Below, piece after piece: positions 52,662 through 64,000 of a stretch of 64,000 bases of DNA (its first letter is position 1; the number at the start of each line of letters is the position of its first letter). A program made the position numbers and the translations under genes. The DNA comes from Rhizophagus clarus (lineage: Eukaryota; Glomeromycota; Glomeromycetes; Glomerales; Glomeraceae). The stretch spans positions 1,096,420 to 1,160,419 of the forward strand of contig BLAL01000208.1 in assembly GCA_015698045.1 (NCBI GenBank), given 5' to 3'. Below the pieces are notes generated by a model. That model worked only from the letters and a program-made list of their open reading frames with translations, ran no database searches and had not been told where the DNA came from.

Positions 52662-55600
52662 TCATATAGCTGTAAAATAAAAACTATTTTTTATCCAAAT
52701 TCTGTTCGTGGTATCATGATCAGATCCTTGACATCCTCCTGAATTACAATTATGAATAAAATATACTTTTTGCACATTATCTATTACAGTAATTGGAAAA
52801 ATGCGCCTCCATTTATTCCCTGTTGCTTGAAGGCGATAAAGTGGACATTTCAACAGTGAATGTTCAATCCCAGTATCTTCAAACCAATCCACAACAATAA
52901 AGGCATAATATTTGTCATTATTACCCTTATGGTGAAAAATCCCTTTGATGATTGCATAAGATTCTTCATGATCTTCTTCATAAATTGTGACAAAATCACC
53001 AAGATGTAAATGGATTTTTGAAAGGACACTATTTTTTTCTTCAATAGTATATGATGCTAATTTGTACCAGCTAGTTGAAGAATTTATAAGAGCCATCTCG
53101 AACTTTATATCTATATAGGATAAAAACAGTTCAGTTTTAAAACCATGCTGCAGAGTAAACAGAAGGTTATTCCGATCCTCCTTTGGCATTTTTTTTTTTA
53201 AGGAAATGTTCAAGATAAAATTTACTGGGGATGTAACTAAATTAAAATTAGTAAATATTATGTATATATATATGATATAATATATAATATACAATTTAAT
53301 TTTACCTTCTGCATCATCATTCTGAGCTTGTTCTTCAATTGAATATTTATCTTCTGTAACGTACCAGTTCAAAAATAATTGACCAAGATTTGTGAACCCA
53401 GTACAAGGCCTATTAAATCTTGGATCAATACCACCATCTACTAAATGTCGAATTGCAAATATAGTATTATAACGCTTTAATAAATCCAAGTCTATGTTTT
53501 TGCAATTCATCTTCGGTACCATTCCCTTAAAAATACAATGTACCATCTCTTTTATACCAACCTGGATATTAGTGAGTATTCCAAAGGTTTTAGCATGCAT
53601 CAGAAGATGCATATTAACATATATATTTGGTAAATTAATAAAATTTGCAAAAACCTAACATATAAAAAGAATATTATTGTTAGAATCATATTTAAATTAT
53701 TCCACACTTTTTGAATTTCAATTCCATAACTATACCTTTGGAAGGATTGAAAACTCTTCTTCAAGATATTGTTGTAATTCCTTGTAGCTATCTGACGTAA
53801 ATTCTTTATTAAAAACTGTCTTTATAGTTTTCGCAACATATACCCAACAAGATATAATGCTTTTTGGCACTAAATTAATTCGAAGTGCATCAATCCTTTG
53901 TTGAATAGCAACTGCTTCATTATGCTTAAGACTTGATTCCTTTAGAAACTGATTTAGCAAGAATGGCATAATCATAGCTAGTCTGAGAAGATCAAACATC
54001 ATAAAACTATTATGATGAGAGATCGGATTTGGTAAATTACCCCACTTTTTTGGAATTTCAAAATTTTTCCAAATTTTAATGAAATCATCTTCTCCTTCTC
54101 GTGAAAATAATTCACAGGTTAACTTTAGCAGTCGCCCAATCTTTCCCACGGTGGCGTGATAAATGTCCTGCGGCGCTTGTAGATGCCTTTCCCTTTTTAA
54201 TTTATCTAAAATACTAGGCAATTGTTTTAAACCATACTTTGTATAAAGTTGGTCTCTTCTTGATGTTACCGGTTCCTGAGAAATTTCTAAAATTTCTTCA
54301 TTTGTAATATGATGGTAACGTAATGTTGTCACAGTATCCTGATTATAAGAACTCCATAATTCCTTTTTAATTGTACAGGTACGACAACCTTTATTTGCAT
54401 TATGCCTAAATTATTTTTAAAAAATTTCAATAGTTGTTACAAATTATATCATTAAATTGTTTCAAGTTATATTATTAAATTATTAATTAAGTCGAAATAC
54501 CTTAGTACTCCTGCCAAGTCATTACCTTAAGGTAAATCTGCCGTAACAATGCCCAAACCAGCAATTACCCATGCATTTTGTCCTTGAACAGTCATTATCT
54601 TACCTTTTTCAAGTTCTTTCATTTCTGAAACAAATGGTAGCATAAATTCATCAAAATTGCCACCAAATGGAACAAACCCAAGAACAAAATGGTTTTTGAT
54701 AAGTTTTCTTTGATGTGTTAGCATGTTGCCAAACTGTACATAGACACCACCTAAAGAATGATACACATTTCTAAACGTACCAAAATCGTCATAATAAAGA
54801 TTTAAAAACAGCTTATAAACTGACATAGATGATGGTGGATCTCTGATAGAAATGTAATCAGAAGGATGTTGGTATGAAAGTTTCACATCACGAATGTGCC
54901 AACGGTCATTACATTTATAAATTACTTCGGTAATATGCAATGAATCTTCAGAAATGTTTTGGTGTTGAAACGTTATTAATATAGTCACTTTTTCTAGAAT
55001 TTGAGAGGTCATGATAATTGGAAATGGTTTGTCTACCAACCAAACTTCCCCAACAAGAGAACGACGTTGTCTTGATAATCCTTTTAAATTTCCAGGTAAG
55101 TCATCATAATTCAGAATTTTTTGAATTCGTAACTGATAATCTTCATTATCATTTTTCAAAATTGCTCTTAATCTTCCAAGTCTTCGACGACCATTATTAT
55201 CGTTATAGTAGACAAAATCACCAGATCGGTATATTACTATTTTATCAAAAATAAATCAATCAATTTTGCTAACACATACCATAATTATATCAAACTATAT
55301 TGTTTATTACCTTCTGATATTATTATTTCATTTTGTCCAAAAAGTGGAGATTCTCCCCATAGAGTTCCATGCCAAAATTCTGATTTTGTTTCAGAATCAA
55401 TGCCCGGTCCAAAATACATATGTCTCATCAGCATCGGATTGTTGAGAACACGCCATATAATTTCGCTAATTGAGAGTTGGTACGAAAGTTTTGAACCTTG
55501 TGAAGTTGACAGAGTTTTTTTTGATGAAATTTTAATAGGCTTTGTTATTATTGGTAGTAAAGGAAGACGTTTTCTTTAAGATTGGAATCTTCTGATATTT

Positions 55601-56219
55601 TTTACTACATGAGTGGGCTCAAATTGAGGATTGTGAATGATGTTAGCAAGATCTTCATATGCTTTTGTAGAAATATTGTGTTTCTGGAGCCAACAGAATA
55701 GAGCAGTAGTTGTATAATCATTGAAGTAAGGTGAAAATTCACCATCACAGGATGGTATCTCGTCTTTATCTAAAGCTTCAATAATTTGATGTATGTCGTT
55801 GTTCTCGTTGTTGTTACCTTCCTCTTCTTCTTCGTCGTTGTGATCGTTGTGACTTTCCTCTTCCTCATCGTCATTGTGACCTTCCTCTTCTTCACCTTCT
55901 TCATTGAAATAATCTTCCTCTTCGTTATAATCTTCCTCTTCGTTATAATCTTCCTCTTCGTCATCATCATCACCATCTTCATCTGATGATTCGTCAATTA
56001 CATTATCCTCAAATCTATATCATTATCATAATGCTGAAAATATATTGATTCATTGTCATTTCTATTAATGTCCTCCATATCGATGTCTTCAGATAACATT
56101 TCATTGTTATCTTCAGTTGAATTTGCTGTTGTCTCATTACAACTAGTATGAGAAAACCGATTGCGAATTTGAAATGGTTTTACGGAACTGCCGGTGGAGT
56201 GAATATATCTCTTTCTCAT
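52662..56219 (-). CDS. Plavaka/KDZ-like transposase family protein, multi-exon, with acidic N-terminus and BAH-like ends
   Basis: From the ATG at 56,217: MRKRYIHSTGSSVKPF, a very acidic stretch (Glu/Asp runs near 55,800-55,990), FSPYFNDYTTALLFCWLQKHNI, HMYFGPGIDSETKSEFWHG (the GP...W segment before the catalytic core), a BAH-like piece (SGDFVYYNDNNGRRRLGRL), YKLFLNLYYDDFGTFRNVYHSLGG, FVPFGGNFDEFMLPFVSEM, AWVIAGLGIVTADLP, then HHNSFMMFDLLRLAMIMP, EEEFSILPK, HLLMHAKTFGIL and a second BAH-like piece (LGDFVTIYEEDHEESYAIIKGIF). TAG ends it at about 52,662. Introns interrupt at several points (donor/acceptor pairs near 55,260-55,310, 54,400-54,530, 53,630-53,730, 53,200-53,310). Probably the transposase of a second Plavaka-type family; it is diverged from the 7-kb pair. 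Terminal repeats were not found. Confidence 0.65.
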
Positions 56220-57463
56220 AACTAAATAAGACGTAAATAGTTTTGTAGAATTGTTGATTTTTAATAAAATTTATGGTACTTTGATATAATTATAGTAATC
56301 TAATCTGATTAGAGAAAAAAAAGATAATCTAATCTAGGCTGTAATTTCACTAAACATACAAAAAAAAAAAAAATAAATTACCGAAGTTTTACTAATATAT
56401 AGAAGAATTCTTTCACGAAATCGGTATGAGAGGTCAATGTTCGATACGGTACACTGTTGAACTATCCGAATATAGATTAATTGTTGATTAGATGATCAAT
56501 AAACATGTGCCAGAAAATGGAATTTTAGATTCAATCACACTCTTGTATCACTTAGAGCCGCAAATATTACGTTCTTGACCTGTGTGATGTTACTGTCAAG
56601 ACATTGACACAAGGATTGCCTTAGAGCCATATTTATATAAGCTAGAGACGTTTACCACATATTATGTAAAAAGTTTTTTTCTTATATTCACGCTTTACGT
56701 TATTATTTTATCATCAATATAAAAATGTCAAGATTTACAATATAATAATAATAAACTAAACAATACAATATAATCATTTAATTACATACTTCGCATTATT
56801 ATTTGAAACATGGCTCTCATTTATATTCAAAGTGCATTTATTCATTATTTGTTATTATCAATCGATCGAGATTCAAGCATCATCTCCAAACCTAACTAAA
56901 GCAAGGTCTGTTAATTAAATAATCTCACTAATATTTATTTGTATTTTGTACAATAGTATGTATTATATCAGCAATTATGGCTGTAAAAGGTTATGTTTAC
57001 TGCGCTTAATCAAAAAAGGAAGTGCAAATTTATCTTAGATAAACATCTGCAGATTCTTATTGAATGATGTAACGATAGTCCTATTTGTTCATAAACAAAT
57101 ACTTTAGCAACTTACAAATAAAAATTTCCTTTCGTTAAATAAGTAAATCTAAATTTTCCTTTCGTTAAATAAAAATTTCCTTTCGTTATGTAAATATGTC
57201 AATATGTTAAATAATTAAAATTTAAATTTTTGTATAATTCAAATCGATTCTATTTTCAATTCTAAACAAATCGTCTCCCCTTGTAAGATTGTCACGAAAT
57301 AAACATCTCAATATGGTATAATCTCAACATATACCGTATAAATTTGGAAATGCAAGGTCAGCTCGGGGGTTTGGGAATTGGGATGAGGTCTCTTATTTAT
57401 ATTTTACTTTGTTCGAATTTTTGTATCTCAGAATTTTTGTATCTTGTATCTTTATTTTTTGCT
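56220..57463. other. Divergent intergenic region, no gene recognised
   Basis: Lies between the minus-strand KDZ-like gene and the plus-strand accessory-like gene. A/T-rich with a triple TTTCCTTTCGTTAAATAA repeat at 57,126-57,190. It probably holds both promoters. Confidence 0.5.
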
Positions 57464-58787
57464 ATGTCCAAACGTAAGGCAAATCAAGAGATAGCAGGTA
57501 TGTAACTTTATAAAATATAATTATAATAAATTTTACTTTGAGAATAAAATGATACTGAAAATATGTATAATAGTACCGATTTCGAAAAATCAAAGTCTAA
57601 GTCAAAAAGCGAAGAAAAGGAGGAAGACCAATATTAACGATGATTAATTCATTTCAGGTAAATATTATATACATATCATATATGTGTGTGGCCTTAATAT
57701 TTAATAATATATTTAATCTTTAATTAAATGATATACTACTAAATAATAGGTTTAGCTTCTAACCGAAGAAATAATGATGAAAGAGAAGATGATGATAGAA
57801 GAGAAAAAGATGATGGAAGGGAAGATGAAAAAGAAAGAGAAGATCACGAAGAAGAGAAAAGTGGTAGTTCAGATAACGATAGTGATGATCATGATAGAGA
57901 TAAAATGAATATGACGGATGATAAACTTGTAAATTTGGATGAACCCATTCCTGTTGGGTTTAAAAGTAATTTAGAAATATGCAATTTTCTCGTCGCCCAT
58001 CCACATATTCTTCATCTAGCAAATAAAATGTTAGAAATGGATTCCGGTTCTAGCTCGACGACTTCAACGTCTAGTGCTGATGTTAGTGCTAAATATATTT
58101 ATTTTGTACCCAATTCTTTAAAGTAAATAACATATCTTTTAATATTTTAGGATAATGCTCGTCTTTGGGACGAGTCCATCAAATGTCTCTTTCTTCGTAC
58201 CCGCAACCCACGTGAGGAGACATTTGATGAATTAATTAAAAAAATTTTCAAGGTTCAAATTTACAGTACAGAAGGAAAAAATTTCTTAGAGAAAACTCAT
58301 CGAGCCTTTGCTGACTACCGTAATAAACTTAATCAAAATATTGAACATGAGATAAATGAATATAAAAATATTAGAAAAAATAGGTATATTTTATTTTATT
58401 GTTTGATAATATATCTTATATCTAATGAGTTTATTGTTATGTTAATAAAAAATAATTAACTGTAGAGCGATCACTGGTAGCCTGTCAAATAAAGAAGTAA
58501 AAGACTATGTTGATGAACATTTTGTTCAAAAACTCTTGAATCGACAGCTCGCTGCTGTAAATCTCTCTGAAATGAAAAAGATTGGTAGCTTCGATACGTT
58601 AATAGATTTTATAAGAGAAACCTTCAAGATTTTTTGGAATGGCAAAGATCTATCTGCCGTTAAGAACTTGGATAGTATTACGAAGGATATAATTATTCCC
58701 TCTCGAAGTGGCAACAGGATAGTAAATTCTTTGGAACATGTAAGTTATTTTTATTTAACACATTACGTCTTTATTCATAAATATTAA
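57464..58787 (+). CDS. Multi-exon protein of unknown function, probably the accessory gene of the second Plavaka-like element
   Basis: Exon 1 MSKRKANQEIAG ends at a GTATGT donor (57,498). The next exon carries a basic stretch (QKAKKRRKTN) and a TAA near its end (Gln to stop fits). The third (from about 57,750) is a charged Glu/Asp/Arg run followed by PIPVGFKSNLEICNFLVAHPHILHLANKML and a Ser/Thr-rich piece. The fourth reads DNARLWDESIKCLFLRTRNPREETFDELIKKIF...HRAFADYRNKL; the last reads EVKDYVDEHFVQKLLNRQLAAVNLSEMKKIG. Its arrangement, divergent from a KDZ-like gene, mirrors the accessory gene of the 7-kb elements, although the sequences are not obviously alike. Function unknown. Confidence 0.5.
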
Positions 58788-59720
58788 TAAAATTAAATTA
58801 TAGATTTAGTAGCGCTCTTTAATTAATCATCAATAAATGATTTTTGCGCTATAAAATTTAAAAATATTTTAATATTCACTAATTTTTCAATTAAATCAAT
58901 AAATATGGTCATATAAATAAAATACGCATGTTAATAGTCATACATTGTAAGTTTTTTGCTGGACTTGTAATTTCAGTGTTATGAATTGTAGTATGTCCCA
59001 TATTTGATTTCCATTTTCAAACTAAGTGATAATCATGTATTTCATCTTAATAAGTATAATTCTAGAAGGTTTAAGTTTAGAATGTCTCACGTATTACATA
59101 AGCATAATCCTCGTTCAACGCGCTCAATATTTATTAATTCCTTTTAAACGTTCGAAAATTAACACATTAAATCAATCACGAAAAGTAAAATAAATCAAAT
59201 TTTTTTTTTCGCATTAGAAAATATCGTAAAAGATATGGTAAAATATTATGAGTAAATAAAGTTAATTTTTTACGTAAAATTTTTAATCACTTTTAATGGC
59301 TAATTTTTTTTTTTTGTACAATGGAAAACAATGGAAAATCGACATTTTAATCACTTTTAATGGACAAGAGATGGAATTAATTTTTAAAATTCTATGAATT
59401 TATGGTGTAATATCATGAATTAATGAAATCATTTTAATTTAAAAAGGAAAAAATAATTGAAATGGCGTAATCAGAATTGTTAGAAAAAATAATTGAATGG
59501 CGTAATTAATTGTTAGAAAAAAATAATTGAAATGGCGTAATTAGAATTGTTAGAAAAAATGATTGAAATGGCGTAATTAGAATTATTAGAAAAAATAATT
59601 AAAAAATGGAATTTTTTCACATTTTTTAATTTTTTAATTATATATTTCTTGTCTTATATTCACTCATATATAACAAATTTTTATCAAATATAACATCGCA
59701 AAATTTCAAAAATTCTAATA
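58788..59720. other. AT-rich spacer with a short repeat
   Basis: Contains four copies of AATTGAAATGGCGTAATTAGAATTGTTAGAAAAAA-type units of about 40 bases (59,445-59,605). No gene is visible. Confidence 0.5.
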
Positions 59721-60478
59721 ATGTCTTCAAATAACACAAATACAACATCATCAACCTCTCGCGATCCTTCAACCTCATCTCAACATCGTACTGATAACGC
59801 CGAATCTTTATCTAATTCTACTTCTCCTCGCAGCACCTCCACCGACCGGGTAGAATGGACAGATGAACAAACCGCTGCCCTCATTGAGCAGCGGAGGTCA
59901 CAAAATTACGAATATTATTACCAAATTCCAGGGCGCAGCAGAAAAAAATTCTGGAGATCAGTAGCAGAAAATGTTAATAATACTTGTGGATGTAACTATA
60001 CAGGACAACAATGCCAGACGAAGTTCAATGGGCTCGTTACTAACTATCATGTGAGTTAAATATTAATAAATAAAAATTTGTGTAATATTAATGACTTTAA
60101 AATATTTTAGGATCAATTATTGGTCATTGCCAATGACCCTAAAGGCGTGAGGAGTCGCCCAGGAGTGGTGTTCTTTGACATAATAAACACCCGCTTCTGG
60201 GAAAGACCGGGTAAGAATTCTAATTGCTTTATATTTATTTAGAATTATGTATTCCAATATTATTTAATATGTTTCTAGATGATCAATTTGTACAAGCTTC
60301 AATCGGAGTTAGCCGGACTCGAAATTGAAGAAATCGAAGGAATAGAAGATGTATATAAATCATAAAAAAAATTTAATCAAGTTATAGATTTTTTTATTGA
60401 TTTTCTTAATCAATTTATAGCCCGAAGCAACAACAATAGCCAGAATACCGTGGATAATAATGATACTATCGATAATGG
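59721..60478 (+). CDS. Trihelix/Myb-like (SANT-type) DNA-binding protein, multi-exon
   Basis: Exon 1 (59,721-60,050) has a Ser/Thr-rich start and then VEWTDEQTAALIEQRRSQNY...GRSRKKFWRSVAENVN...YTGQQCQTKFNGLVTNY. The three Trp/aromatic-spaced helices fit a trihelix or Myb/SANT-like DNA-binding domain as found in harbinger-associated and other transposon-linked proteins. Donor CAT|GTGAGT. Exon 2 (about 60,111-60,210) reads DQLLVIANDPKGVRSRPGVVFFDIINTRFWERP, then GTAAGA. Small exons may follow (LQSELAGLEIEEIEGIED, and 60,420-60,478 before GTAAGTAC). The 3' end is uncertain and may lie further on. A transcription factor or a transposon DNA-binding protein. Confidence 0.55.
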
Positions 60479-61127
60479 TAAGTACAAAATTTTTTTCCTT
60501 TTTTTACCTATGAAATTTTTCTAAAAATTTTTTCTTTTATTTGATGCTAAACCTTAACTGTTAATAGTTTGATACGATAATCAAATAATGCTAAACTTAA
60601 TAATTTGATACAAAAATAATGCAAAACCTTAATAATTGATACAATAAAGCCAACATTTAACAAATAAAGTTTTCTTTGTTAATTCGTTATTAATAAATTT
60701 TAAAGTGATGAGAATTTAATTGTACTTGTGTGACCAACTCAGTGAACTTGCCCCTTAAACATTATTGAATTCTACACATTAAATTACATCATTTTCTATT
60801 ATTGATTTTCTCTAGCGCATTTAAAATTTCCAATTTAGTATGTTTTCCATTCCTATGATGAAAGAAAAAGCTTTTCCTGGTATAATCCTTTAGTCAAATA
60901 TATTTTATATCTTCGTGAAATGGATTCATAAAAGGTTCCTTTCTTCATGTTGACGTATCAGGCCTGTTTCATATAAATATTCCTCCTTTTCTTAAAACTG
61001 TTTCCACTTTTCCTCTCCTCTCTTATAGGTTTGCATTTCTCTGCATGCAGAGATTATGAGTCATGATTTATTTTCTGAAGTATCGACTACAATTATTTAT
61101 CTTCTTTATTATATCTTATACAGAAAT
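60479..61127. other. AT-rich intergenic, no gene recognised
   Basis: No ORF or clear repeat. It may contain the last exon(s) of the trihelix-like gene and the promoter of the next gene. Confidence 0.45.
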
Positions 61128-61659
61128 ATGAGCCGTCGCAAGCCTCACAAATCACAGGCCGCAAAGGCAAAATTGGTACATCGTTTCAGAACAAAAATAT
61201 TGAAGAAGAAGCGAAAGGGAATTTATGAAATAGGTGGGTGAATACCACGGCTTTCCGTACATAGTCTGGCCTGGGTTTAAGCTTCTAAAATGGCTACTGT
61301 GAACTCGCCTCTCAGGTTGATGTTCTTAATGGTCCTGTGAAGTACCTGAATTGTTGGACTGTCGGGTGCCTAGCCTTTGCTTTAATGTGGCTCTCCTGCT
61401 AGGTGAGTTGATCATAACTGACCCCACCTTCTGCTATTCCTCTTTAATCCCTTCCCTCTGCAGGTTATGTTGAGGCTCTTGAGAAAAGAATCAATCAACT
61501 AGAAGAGAAGGTAAAAGCCTTGGAAGAGGAAAAAGTTCAGCTTTTTTTGAAAGAAACGAAGCAATATTAAATATAAATCAAAAGGATGCCAGAATCAGGA
61601 CTTTGGAAATGGATCAAGAGCTAACAAGACGTATTGGATTGAGAAAGAAAAGGAATTAG
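61128..61659 (+). pseudogene. Basic/leucine-zipper-like coiled-coil protein, two exons, frame broken at a T7 run
   Basis: Exon 1 (ATG 61,128) reads MSRRKPHKSQAAKAKLVHRF, then KILKKKRKGIYEI, strongly basic, ending at donor G|GTGGGT (61,234). After CTCTGCAG exon 2 (61,464) joins in frame as GYVEALEKRINQLEEKVKAL, heptads of Leu typical of a zipper. At the TTTTTTT run near 61,545 the frame closes at TAA 61,568, but the alternative frame goes on with FERNEAILNINQKDARIRTLEMDQELTR to TAG 61,659, clearly the same coiled coil. A one-base change in the T run (real or a sequencing error) explains this. Probably a bZIP-like DNA-binding protein. Confidence 0.5.
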
Positions 61660-62477
61660 GTTTGTTATTAAAGTCTATTATCAAATTATATATAATTCTT
61701 TATTAAAGTACCTGACAAATCCTAACCAATTAATTAATTATCAAATAGGCAATCTATCTATGAAAAAATCAAAATTATAAATAAACTTATAATAAATTTC
61801 TTATCTTCAAATATAAGTTGATACTTTAATTGATAATATAAATGCTAATAAGTGCGAAAAGTGTTTCAATATAATCAACCGATCCTGCAAATAAAGGAAA
61901 TCATGTATCACATTCTAAATAAGTTTGTATTACCTAATCATTTGATAACTCGCACGCGAAAATCCAATCAGACTTTTTGAACACTTAATAGGTCTCGCCG
62001 AAGGAAATTAACAAGGTTGATTTATATATATTCATTTTCGCTCTTGGATTAAAAAATTTTAATAAATAACTAATAATCAAGTTTATTACTAAGATAGCAT
62101 AGTAATTTAATTATTATTAGAGAAATTGTTGATTTTATAATTTCTTATTTTAGCGTTAACGCAAATAATCTTTAAATCATTAAAATAACAACTGAAATTT
62201 CATTCTTTTTTAAAAATTCATAAATGTCTTCCGCGGTCTCGTTTTCACCAGTGGACATAGCAAATATTTTGTGTAATGAAGAAATGACTAAAATTTTGGT
62301 TAAAATTAACCAATAAAATTACATTGATCCTCATGCATGATGTAATAAAAATTGCTTGATTACATGCATGTGATATCTAAAAATAGCTAAAATTCGGTTT
62401 ATAATGCGCGATTTTTTTTTTTTGTTTATTTTTCAAAATACACGTCTCTCTTCTTAAAAATATTATATTTGTCTTAT
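61660..62477. other. AT-rich DNA, no gene recognised
   Basis: Nothing supported beyond A/T-rich sequence. Confidence 0.45.
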
Positions 62478-62845
62478 ATTTTAACACTTTACGGTATTTC
62501 TTCTTCTCTCTTTATTCAAGTATACTTTACTTATCTTTTACAATATTAACAATACTTTTGGCATATGTAGTTTTATATATTTGATATAGCCACCACAGAA
62601 GACCGTTTGCCAAAAAATGTATAAGACAAAAAAATAAATAGTGAAGCCAAATATACTATTTTAACACTTACGGTATTTTCTTCTTCTCGCTTTTGATCCA
62701 AGTATACTTTACTTATCTTTTACAATATTAACAGTACTTTGGATTTTAGTTTATATATTCGATATAGTCCGCCAACATGAAGACCGTTCGCCCGAAAAAA
62801 CATATAAGACAAAAAACTACTTTTAAATAAATAGTGAAGCATTAA
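62478..62845. repeat. Two tandem copies of an about 184-bp unit
   Basis: Both copies share TTAACACTT(T)ACGGTATTT, AAGTATACTTTACTTATCTT, TTACAATATTAACA and GAAGACCGTT(T/C)GCC. The second copy starts at about 62,662. No coding potential. Confidence 0.7.
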
Positions 62846-64000
62846 GCAGGTATGAAAATGGGATATACGCATATTTTTCATATTTTTTTTGACTTTACCA
62901 TATTTGTAAAGTCTACTGGTTCTGTAGGAGGGATTGGTTATGTACTTTCTTTACAATAGGGTGTAGTTTGAGTCTTTCTTTGTTAGACTGTGGTATTACT
63001 TAAGGGGAGTTAGAATGTATTCTCAATGCTATGTTCAAATTGCTGAATATATTTGAAGCTTTCTTTTGTAATATTGCTTAGTCCAGAGGAAAATGTTGTG
63101 AATAGGGCTGGATATTTTATGGCATTTTCTGCCGCCAATTACTTTGTCCGGGTGGCGTCAGTCGTAGCAACGTTAAAAATATTATCATTTTTTTTTTCTC
63201 AAAATTCCGGAGATTACCTGCTCTAACCATTATCCCAAGGTTATGTATTAAATTTAAAATTTAAATATATTTTATAAAAGTATATTATATTAATCATAAT
63301 TGTTTTTTTATATTTTTTATTTTTTTAAATTTACCCTTAGCGATTGGATCCTACTTATGTATAGAATAAAAGGAATAAGATGTATTCACTCATCACATGA
63401 AAAGAAAAAAAAGAAAAGGAAAATGTGACCCCCCTTTCGTTCTCCCTTCGGTTTTGTTTCTTTTTCCTTTTATTTCTCTTTCTTTGTCTCCCTTTCTTTT
63501 CGTTTCATCTTTTTCCATCAATATTCTTTATCATTTCTTTTTGATCTTGTCTCTTTTTTCTTTTCGCCTTTGTTTCGTTTCCATTTTGTTTTCATTATTT
63601 ATCATATCTGACCCATCCACTCTATCCACATTGAATATTACTTCACTTCTCAGGTTTGTTGTTCTGTTAGGTGTGCGCCTTAGTAGACGTTAGTAAACCT
63701 GTATGGTAAAGCGTGATCAGAAACTCTAGGGAGAAAACTAAAACTAAAAAACCCTTAGAGTACTGCGTAAGGATCTGCTAGGAATCGGTACCTAATGTTG
63801 AACGGACACCTTTATTTCTTCTTTATTTTTTATTATTATTATGATGTTAATTATATTATTAATGTAAATTTATTATTATAATGTAATATTAAAATCATTT
63901 TTATGATGTAATTTATGAAATTACTATGATGTAGTTATGATAATCAAATAAGTTATAATACTTTAGCGATGTTAATTCAATATTAATATGATATTTCTAT
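62846..64000. other. Gene-free DNA; pyrimidine-rich stretch and a less AT-rich block
   Basis: 63,400-63,600 is a CTTTTTCC-type pyrimidine tract whose long frame is a composition artefact. 63,655-63,825 (TGTATGGTAAAGCGTGATCA, then AACTCTAGGGAG and GTTGAACGGACACC) is distinctly less AT-rich and may be part of a dispersed repeat such as a LINE. I cannot assign it. Confidence 0.4.

Noticed and set aside
55786-55986. Hydrophobic 66-codon plus-strand ORF
   Set aside because: It is the antisense shadow of the acidic Glu/Asp repeat of the KDZ-like gene.
63397-63693. 98-codon ORF rich in Phe, Ser and Leu
   Set aside because: It is translated pyrimidine-rich low-complexity DNA with no motif; the hydrophobic look follows from base composition.

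Overview
The window looks like nuclear DNA of an arbuscular mycorrhizal fungus, most likely Rhizophagus-like (Glomeromycotina). This is an inference from very AT-rich DNA, short introns with GTAAGT-type donors and CTAAC...AG acceptors, and a gene mix of F-box/LRR, a Crinkler-type header domain, Plavaka/KDZ-like and hAT transposons, and B-family viral-type DNA polymerases. I see no housekeeping gene; nearly everything is mobile or virus-like.

Region 1 (1-22.3 kb) is the most unusual part. A compact, intronless, virus-like block at about 5.6-17.1 kb carries a D5-like SF3 helicase, a B-family DNA polymerase, several small proteins (one with NPxTGR motifs known from large DNA viruses), an A32/FtsK-like packaging ATPase, a coiled-coil protein, a retrotransposon-type Gag and a retropepsin-like domain reached across an A9 slippery run. 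On its right lie a chromodomain fragment and a second, much larger PolB (17.6-21.9 kb, minus) with zinc fingers and an endonuclease VII-like motif. On its left lie a retropepsin with a second A9 slippery run leading to a zinc finger (4.5-5.5 kb), an intact Tc1 element (2.76-4.07 kb), a stand-alone Crinkler header domain, and a PolB C-terminus fused to an F-box/LRR domain (1-1.4 kb). The two sets of genes together supply replication (PolB, helicase), packaging (ATPase), a particle (Gag) and maturation (protease).

Reading frames in this region are interrupted repeatedly by in-frame TGA (about 17), less often by TAA/TAG (5, all at places where Gln fits), and almost never by frameshifts. Either C:G to T:A decay or read-through/reassignment of UGA could explain this. 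I set out evidence for both and cannot decide.

Region 2 (23.3-51.1 kb) holds two about 7.0-kb copies of one Plavaka-like (CACTA-superfamily) transposon in inverted orientation, 13.7 kb apart. Each has a zinc-finger transposase gene and a divergent accessory gene. The left copy shows directional C to T and G to A decay relative to the right one. The spacer holds hAT remnants, a LINE-type ORF1 insertion with poly(A) and a 16-bp target duplication, other decayed ORFs, and nested non-autonomous hAT-like elements with a minisatellite interior.

Region 3 (51.1-64 kb) is AT-rich repeat DNA, a second divergent pair resembling another Plavaka/KDZ-type element (52.7-58.8 kb), a trihelix/Myb-like multi-exon gene (59.7-60.5 kb), a basic/leucine-zipper-like gene broken at a T7 run (61.1-61.7 kb), and gene-free repeat DNA.
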